From Bacteroidota bacterium (GTDB lineage Bacteria; Bacteroidota; Bacteroidia; Flavobacteriales; Flavobacteriaceae), in assembly GCA_024280815.1 (NCBI GenBank), contig JAJRPL010000210.1, positions 1 to 12,653 of the forward strand: a DNA stretch of 12,653 nt. Reading direction: 5' to 3'. Below are positions 8,056-12,653 of the stretch, piece by piece. Under the pieces are notes generated by a model. That model searched no databases. It was given only the letters and a program-made list of their open reading frames with translations, and was not told the DNA's origin. Numbering within the stretch: the first letter of the stretch is position 1; each line of letters starts with the position of its first letter. A program made the translations under genes and the position numbers.

Positions 8056-9431
8056 TGTAATTTTTTTAGATACAATTCAAAATCATCATCAGTTGGTTTT
8101 TTAGGATTTGTATCAAAAACCAAACCTTGTTTATCAATAACCATATAAGAAGGCAGACTAGAAATATTATAAAATTTTCCGTACGGACTATCCATAGCTT
8201 TACCATTGTATAAATGAACAATAGTTGCATCTGAAACACCAAATTTACTTACCGAATTTCTCCATATCTCTTCACTTCTGTCAAATGATACAAATACATA
8301 AACAATATCTTTAATCTTTTTTAAACTTTCAAATTTTTCTTCAAATACTTTGTGAGATTTCATACAAGGGCCACACCATGTTGCCCAATTGTCTATAAAA
8401 ACTATTTTTCCTTTAAGTTGTTCAAATGAGAAATTCTTATTATAAGGTGTTAGTGTTTCAAAATACTGAGCCTTATTTCCTTGTTTTTGTCCTATTGCAG
8501 TACTAGCTTGTATTTTTGTTATATAGTCAAGGTAATCCTTTTTTATGTTTGTATTCGATAATTGAGCCAACAATTCGTTTTTTGATTCTTTTGTTTGTTC
8601 GGGGATTATTTTACTCGCTAAAAAGGCTATAATTGCACTTTTAATTTCTTTATTTTGAATGACATCATTTACAAAAGATAATTTACTCTCAGCAGAAGCT
8701 TCTTCAAAAGGCTTATTAAATTTTCTTTCGTATTGTATCGCTACTACACCAAGAACAGTATTTAAATTATCTGAATAAGTCAAATATGTATCGTCAAAAT
8801 CAATAGTATCTACAAAATCATAATAGCCATCTGTAGCAGGTAAAGTATCAAACCTATCACTATGTATAAATTTTAAATGAGCAATCTTGCCATTTATCAT
8901 AGATTTTAATGTATTGTATGCAGTTGGAGTTATTGATGATTCTAACTTTTTAAGTTGACTTAAAAAATCTGCTTCTTTAGTTGATAAGAATTTAGATAAT
9001 GGTTCAGGAGCTAATTCACTTTGAAACAATGGCTTTAATTGCTTGTGAAAAGCAATAGTAAATTTATTAATTTCATCCTCTTTATCAAAATTGATTGAAA
9101 TCTTACTTGAATCTATTTTTGTAATAGCAATGTTTCTATGCTTCTCAGAATCTATATAAAAAATTGACTGTTCTTTATCTGCCAATAAAAAACAAAGTGT
9201 AAGCCCGTTAGGTTTTTTATCTAAGGTAAAAGGATGGTTTTTGGTAACTACCGCCGAAGTGTCTTGTAAATTAAGCATTCCAATATTTTCTATTGTTGTG
9301 AGTTTTAAATTAACATCAGTGTCAGCAGTAATCGTTAAAGGGTTTATTGCTAGTGATTGTTCTTCTTTTTGCTTACATGAAAAAAGAAGAAAAACAATGA
9401 TTAAGGAAAAAAAATAGTTAGAATAATTCAT
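8052..9431 (-). CDS. TlpA-family thioredoxin-like lipoprotein
   Basis: I choose the ATG at 9429-9431, ten residues inside the longest frame, because it opens directly into an SPII signal (MNYSNYFFSLIIVFLLFSC). The lipid-anchored residue is Cys19, and this start leaves a 10-base gap to the upstream stop. The mature protein has a helical/beta N-terminal region of about 300 residues that I cannot assign, then a thioredoxin fold from about 330. That fold has FIDNWATWCGPCMK with redox Cys353 and Cys356, and the cis-proline in SLPSYMVID (Pro427). This is the architecture of Bacteroidota TlpA-like/DUF-plus-thioredoxin lipoproteins (459 residues here), which act in the periplasm as thiol reductants or oxidants. 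It overlaps the next gene by four bases. The substrate is unknown; partners encoded in the same cluster are possible but inferred only from position. Confidence 0.92.
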   Translation of the reverse strand: MNYSNYFFSLIIVFLLFSCKQKEEQSLAINPLTITADTDVNLKLTTIENIGMLNLQDTSAVVTKNHPFTLDKKPNGLTLCFLLADKEQSIFYIDSEKHRNIAITKIDSSKISINFDKEDEINKFTIAFHKQLKPLFQSELAPEPLSKFLSTKEADFLSQLKKLESSITPTAYNTLKSMINGKIAHLKFIHSDRFDTLPATDGYYDFVDTIDFDDTYLTYSDNLNTVLGVVAIQYERKFNKPFEEASAESKLSFVNDVIQNKEIKSAIIAFLASKIIPEQTKESKNELLAQLSNTNIKKDYLDYITKIQASTAIGQKQGNKAQYFETLTPYNKNFSFEQLKGKIVFIDNWATWCGPCMKSHKVFEEKFESLKKIKDIVYVFVSFDRSEEIWRNSVSKFGVSDATIVHLYNGKAMDSPYGKFYNISSLPSYMVIDKQGLVFDTNPKKPTDDDFELYLKKLQ

Positions 9432-9441
9432 ATGTTCTAGA

Positions 9442-9642
9442 TTATTTTTGTTTGGCAACATACTTCTTTACAAGATAGTAAATTAACCCACTAAAAAGTA
9501 TGAGTAAAGGGTAAATGATAATAACATCTACCCTTATTATTGCTGTAGTTTCATCTTTACTCCATTGATACACATAATACTCGTAAGCAATTACACCAAT
9601 TAAAAAAACGATTATAGCACTAATTAATGGTATTCTTTTCAT
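9442..9642 (-). CDS. 66-residue two-helix membrane protein
   Basis: This small open frame consists almost wholly of two hydrophobic helices (about residues 5-22 and 39-58). They are joined by a polar loop with YVYQWSKDETTA, and the protein ends in a basic tail (VKKYVAKQK). By the positive-inside rule both ends would face the cytoplasm. It fits snugly between neighbours on the same strand, 11 bases after the S41 peptidase stop and 10 bases before the TlpA-like start, which supports it as a real gene. No family recognised. It may be a small accessory or membrane subunit of the cluster. Confidence 0.75.
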   Translation of the reverse strand: MKRIPLISAIIVFLIGVIAYEYYVYQWSKDETTAIIRVDVIIIYPLLILFSGLIYYLVKKYVAKQK

Positions 9643-9653
9643 TGAAAATGAAT

Positions 9654-10703
9654 TTATTGTAATTCAAGTATTGCACGTTCTATCAGCTCATCTTTGGAGG
9701 TGTCATCCAAATCCAATTCTACTGGTATATCAGGATCAATACCATCATCTAGATGATTTCCTAAATGATCTATAAATTCACTTGTAGAAAGTGACCATTT
9801 CCAACCATTAGCTAAAAATCCATCTGCAACAGAGCCACTACCGCCACCGGTTCTTTGTCCTATGAATGTTATATTCCCTATCGGATTTGTAGAATATGCA
9901 AAAGTAGTGGAAGCACTATAGCAATACCTATCTGTCAATACCACAACAGGTTTTGTAAATCGCACATCACTATTTGCAGGTTTCAAATACACTTTACTAT
10001 CAGAAAAATCGTTAGGGTTTGGGCCTGTTTTAAACCGCTCAAAACCTGTATATATATCCTCTCCGTTTGCCAAGTAAGCTGCAAATTTTGTTGCAAGAGA
10101 AGGATCTCCACCCGTATTTTGTCTAATGTCAAATATTAATCCTTTAGCATTACTAAAACTTGCAAAAATACGTTCAATCTGATCTTCAGATATTTCCACA
10201 TCCCAAGATGGAACCCAAAGATATGCAATTTCTTGATCTTGCGGCAAAGCTCCGTATGCCGCCAAAACAACATCCTTATCGTTTTCAGGTTGTAAAACAT
10301 TTATTTCCGGATTTATGGTTTTCCCTATATAATTATTACTCAAGATTTCTAGGTCAAAAGCCGGCGGATACCCCTCTAAAAAATTATATTGTATATTCTC
10401 ATCTTCTCCATCTCCTTTACTTAAATCTGAATGTCCGTCTTTAAGTGCTAGAGTAATTATTCCAAGTTTTTGAAATAGTTCTGTTTCTGAAGTAGATTCG
10501 TCAATGGTTGCTCCTATTGTTGAAGCCAATTCATCAATATCCACATTTTTATATGTTAACATAGCGTATTTTTCTTTTACCAATGTTACATATTCATTAA
10601 AAATGGCTTTTTTATCAGTTTCTGGATTAGGTTCCATGAATGCCTTTTCACAAGAAGATATTGTAAAAATAAGGGCTATAAGTAAATATATCGATTTTTT
10701 CAT
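9654..10703 (-). CDS. S41-family (tricorn/IRBP-like) peptidase lipoprotein
   Basis: The 349-residue product begins with an SPII signal ending in the lipobox ISSC (Cys18). Conserved S41 features are LKDGHSDL (His91), IFDIRQNTGGD (190-200), the nucleophile region DRYCYSAST (Ser263) and IGQRTGGGSG (281-290). LSTSEF (Glu309) and the closing DGIDPDIPVEL (320-330) complete the set. No PDZ domain is apparent between the N-terminal helix bundle and the catalytic core. The Lys expected in the GxxTxGKG motif of C-terminal processing proteases is absent, so the Ser/His/Glu arrangement of tricorn/IRBP-like (S41B) members is more likely than the Ser-Lys dyad. The protein should be anchored in the envelope, facing the periplasm or the outside. 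It starts 13 bases after the outer-membrane-type gene. Substrate unknown. Confidence 0.93.
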   Translation of the reverse strand: MKKSIYLLIALIFTISSCEKAFMEPNPETDKKAIFNEYVTLVKEKYAMLTYKNVDIDELASTIGATIDESTSETELFQKLGIITLALKDGHSDLSKGDGEDENIQYNFLEGYPPAFDLEILSNNYIGKTINPEINVLQPENDKDVVLAAYGALPQDQEIAYLWVPSWDVEISEDQIERIFASFSNAKGLIFDIRQNTGGDPSLATKFAAYLANGEDIYTGFERFKTGPNPNDFSDSKVYLKPANSDVRFTKPVVVLTDRYCYSASTTFAYSTNPIGNITFIGQRTGGGSGSVADGFLANGWKWSLSTSEFIDHLGNHLDDGIDPDIPVELDLDDTSKDELIERAILELQ

Positions 10704-10716
10704 TTTATATTAATTT

Positions 10717-11547
10717 TTATTTGTTAAGTATATTATATCTAAAAACTAGATTGTGCAATCCTTTTGTGGTAGGATAATTTTTTACTGTACTAAATCTATC
10801 CATACTCCAAAAATAACCCACTGAAATTCTTTTTTTGTATTGAAAAAGGAAAGCAGTTTTTAGATTTAAATTATTTGCAATATGTCTTAATTTAAAATAT
10901 TTATACCCAAATGGATTAGATATAGCACCATCTTGGTAATTAAATTCTCCTGCATCTAAAGCTGTTTGAGGAGCAGAAAAAGCAAAACTTATAGACTCAT
11001 TTTTAAAACTCAACAAACCTAAATCAAATTCTCCTATCAAATTCCAATTGCTATTTAATTGATAATTATATTGTATAGAACCATACAAGTTATGTCCGTT
11101 TAAAATATAATTACCGTTATTACCCAAACCCGTTATTTTTCTAAGATAAAAATCTAACATATCAATTCTTGCTCCAACTTTTAAGTTTTCTTTTATTGGT
11201 TTTAGATATTTAAAAAACAGTATTGGATGAACAACTACACTACTCCCATTACTATGCGTATTTGCGGCTTCTAAATTTAAATTAACCGTTAGTGCTGTTT
11301 CCCAAAAACGTTTATCATTTTCACTACTGTACCCAATATTAAATAAACCGCCAATTCCAGAATATCTAACACTAGAGTATTTCACGTCTTGAAAACTACT
11401 AGAATTTAACCCTAAAGATAGGTAGAGTTTATTATTAGAATTAGTTCTTGAATATTTTGACGGAATAGTATTGTTTTGAGAATTCATACTCATTGTGACA
11501 ATTAAAAATAGTATTGTCAAACACTTATTACTTTTAAAAAACTTCAT
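10717..11547 (-). CDS. Secreted, probable outer-membrane beta-barrel protein
   Basis: The 276-residue protein has a signal peptide (MKFFKSNKCLTILFLIVTMSMNSQ). Alternating amphipathic strands rich in aromatic residues follow: KLYLSLGLNSSSF, IGGLFNIGYSSEN, NLYGSIQYNYQLNSNWNLIG, FLFQYKKRISVGYFW. It ends in a short strand, HNLVFRYNILNK. Repeated short strands, glycine/aromatic alternation and no internal helices fit an outer-membrane beta-barrel of about 8-12 strands, though the barrel call is pattern-based. No family name recognised. It lies between the serine hydrolase gene (34-base gap upstream) and the S41 peptidase gene (13-base gap downstream) on the same strand, with no promoter visible in either gap. 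It may be the outer-membrane component of this envelope cluster. Confidence 0.8.
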   Translation of the reverse strand: MKFFKSNKCLTILFLIVTMSMNSQNNTIPSKYSRTNSNNKLYLSLGLNSSSFQDVKYSSVRYSGIGGLFNIGYSSENDKRFWETALTVNLNLEAANTHSNGSSVVVHPILFFKYLKPIKENLKVGARIDMLDFYLRKITGLGNNGNYILNGHNLYGSIQYNYQLNSNWNLIGEFDLGLLSFKNESISFAFSAPQTALDAGEFNYQDGAISNPFGYKYFKLRHIANNLNLKTAFLFQYKKRISVGYFWSMDRFSTVKNYPTTKGLHNLVFRYNILNK

Positions 11548-11581
11548 ATTTTATTATTTAATTTTATTATTCATTTTATAG

Positions 11582-12653
11582 TTAATTTAACAAACCTTCT
11601 AATTTTAAAAAGAGAGAAAACACATCAAAAGAAGCATTATTTGCACCAATTACATAAAGTTTATTTGTTTTAGGATTGATTCCAATATACGTCTGGAAAC
11701 CAAATGTTTGACCTACATGACCATAAAAACCATTTACGTTCATTACGCCATAATTATAGTTAATAAAATCTACTTCATCATACATTTTATGACCTCCACT
11801 ATCCTGCTGTACTTTTAGTGTTTTTTTAGAAATTAATTGCCCATTTTGCCATGCTACAAGAAACTTTTCTAAGTCGTGAAGTGAAGATATTATTTCTCCT
11901 GCACTTCCTGCTAATGATGCGGGCATACTTGTTTTTTTATCATTATAATATCCATTAATCATTGATTGTTTGATAGAATCAGGTAAGATTGAAGAAAAAT
12001 AGGTGTTTTTTAATTCCAGTTTATCAAATATATTTTGTTGTATAAAAGTATGCCAATTTTGATTACTTACCTTACTTATAATATCACCAAGAAGAATATA
12101 ACCTGTATTAGAATATTGAAACTTTTTACCAGGAATAAAATTAGCATCACCGTGTTTTACAGCCAAATTAATAATAGCATCAAATGAGTAAGTAATGTTT
12201 GGATTTGAAAATATGCTTAATGCTTTTTCGTCATCACCATAAATATTAAGATAATCTATAAAACCACTGGTATGATTTAATAACATGGCGATAGTTACTT
12301 TATCAAAATAGTTTTTATTCTTAATGTTTGCGAGTTTAGCTACATTACTAGTTTTAGAATAAAATTTACTGATTGGCGTATCTAAAGAGATTTTTTCTTC
12401 GTCAATAAGTTGAAAAATAGCAGTAGATGTAAATAATTTTGTTGCACTTCCAATTTCAAATAAGTCATTTTCGTTAACTTTTTTTGAAGCCTCTTTATCT
12501 GCAATTCCCGTTGCATAAACAAAACTTTTTTGTTTGTTTTTTTTTAAAAATAAAACACCTGTATAGTTGGCATTTTTTGAACTTTTATCAATGATTTCTT
12601 TTATATATATGGTATCAACACCTTTTTTGGGTTCTATGAATTTTGTAGCAATA
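11582..12653 (-). CDS. Serine hydrolase, beta-lactamase class C-like (5' end outside window)
   Basis: The frame is open from the right edge to TAA at 11582-11584, giving 356 visible residues, so the gene begins outside the window. The ATG at 12286 (MLLNHTSGF) is internal. Counting from the first visible residue (IATKFIEP...), the nucleophile motif is SATK at 69-72 (bases 12448 downward), followed by LLNHTSGF. The second motif is YSN at 180-182 and the third is HVG at 312-314 (GHVGQTFGF). All three catalytic motifs of the class C/PBP4*/esterase EstB superfamily are present and unbroken. Missing residues are probably only the signal peptide and a few more. Such proteins act in the periplasm as D-aminopeptidases, D,D-peptidases or esterases; antibiotic resistance cannot be inferred. 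It is the first visible gene of the minus-strand cluster. Confidence 0.93.
   Translation of the reverse strand, partial: IATKFIEPKKGVDTIYIKEIIDKSSKNANYTGVLFLKKNKQKSFVYATGIADKEASKKVNENDLFEIGSATKLFTSTAIFQLIDEEKISLDTPISKFYSKTSNVAKLANIKNKNYFDKVTIAMLLNHTSGFIDYLNIYGDDEKALSIFSNPNITYSFDAIINLAVKHGDANFIPGKKFQYSNTGYILLGDIISKVSNQNWHTFIQQNIFDKLELKNTYFSSILPDSIKQSMINGYYNDKKTSMPASLAGSAGEIISSLHDLEKFLVAWQNGQLISKKTLKVQQDSGGHKMYDEVDFINYNYGVMNVNGFYGHVGQTFGFQTYIGINPKTNKLYVIGANNASFDVFSLFLKLEGLLN

Noticed and set aside
8052..9461. Longest version of the TlpA-like protein, starting at 9461
   Set aside because: It would overlap the upstream gene by 20 bases and put ten polar residues (MLPNKNNLEH) before the lipoprotein signal. 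The ATG at 9431 gives a clean signal peptide.
9855..10713. Three plus-strand open frames opposite the S41 peptidase gene
   Set aside because: They are Cys/Ile/Tyr-rich shadow translations antisense to a clearly conserved gene.
11582..12286. A stand-alone 234-residue protein starting at MLLNHTSGF
   Set aside because: The frame continues open to the right edge and encodes the catalytic SATK motif at 12437-12448, so 12286 is an internal Met and not the start.
11582..12653. Beta-lactam resistance gene
   Set aside because: The three motifs are shared by esterases and D,D-peptidases. Sequence and context give no sign of a resistance role.

Overview
The window looks like chromosomal DNA from a member of the Bacteroidota, most likely the Flavobacteriaceae. 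The reasons are the strongly AT-rich sequence, a T9SS type A sorting domain, a TAnnTTTG-type promoter upstream of prfC, very weak or absent Shine-Dalgarno sequences, SPII lipoproteins, and the Bacteroidota-type THUMP-like SAM methyltransferase. I cannot place it to genus.

Layout. Bases 1-126 hold the last 41 codons of an IS1595-family transposase entering from the left edge, followed by a short coding-like remnant (127-225). A good promoter at 250-278 drives prfC (303-1895, +), which encodes release factor RF3. A minus-strand terminator at 2020-2053 lies between prfC and a three-gene minus-strand set read from right to left: a 528-aa secreted protein (3425-5011), a secreted choice-of-anchor/T9SS substrate (2581-3402) and a small two-helix membrane protein (2094-2576). 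A 154-bp divergent spacer separates this set from a plus-strand pair, an AI-2E-family membrane protein (5166-6248) and a THUMP-like-domain methyltransferase (6311-7501). A hairpin element that looks dispersed sits between these two.

From 7513 to the right edge, six tightly packed minus-strand genes form one probable operon. In transcription order they are a class C beta-lactamase-like serine hydrolase (runs off the edge), an outer-membrane/beta-barrel-type protein, an S41 peptidase lipoprotein, a 66-aa membrane protein, a TlpA-type thioredoxin lipoprotein and a membrane-anchored 180-aa protein. All six appear to act in or at the cell envelope. Their joint function is unknown.

The most distinctive signals are simple repeats inside genes. 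There is a G9 tract in the 528-aa secreted protein, where a slip of one base either way gives early termination. There is a pure (CAA)11 tract coding for eleven glutamines in the methyltransferase next to its catalytic motif. There is an AT dinucleotide run within the signal-peptide codons of the T9SS substrate, and four degenerate 18-bp repeats at the start of the small membrane protein gene. I see no tRNA, rRNA or CRISPR, and nothing that I can confidently call a new defence or biosynthetic system.
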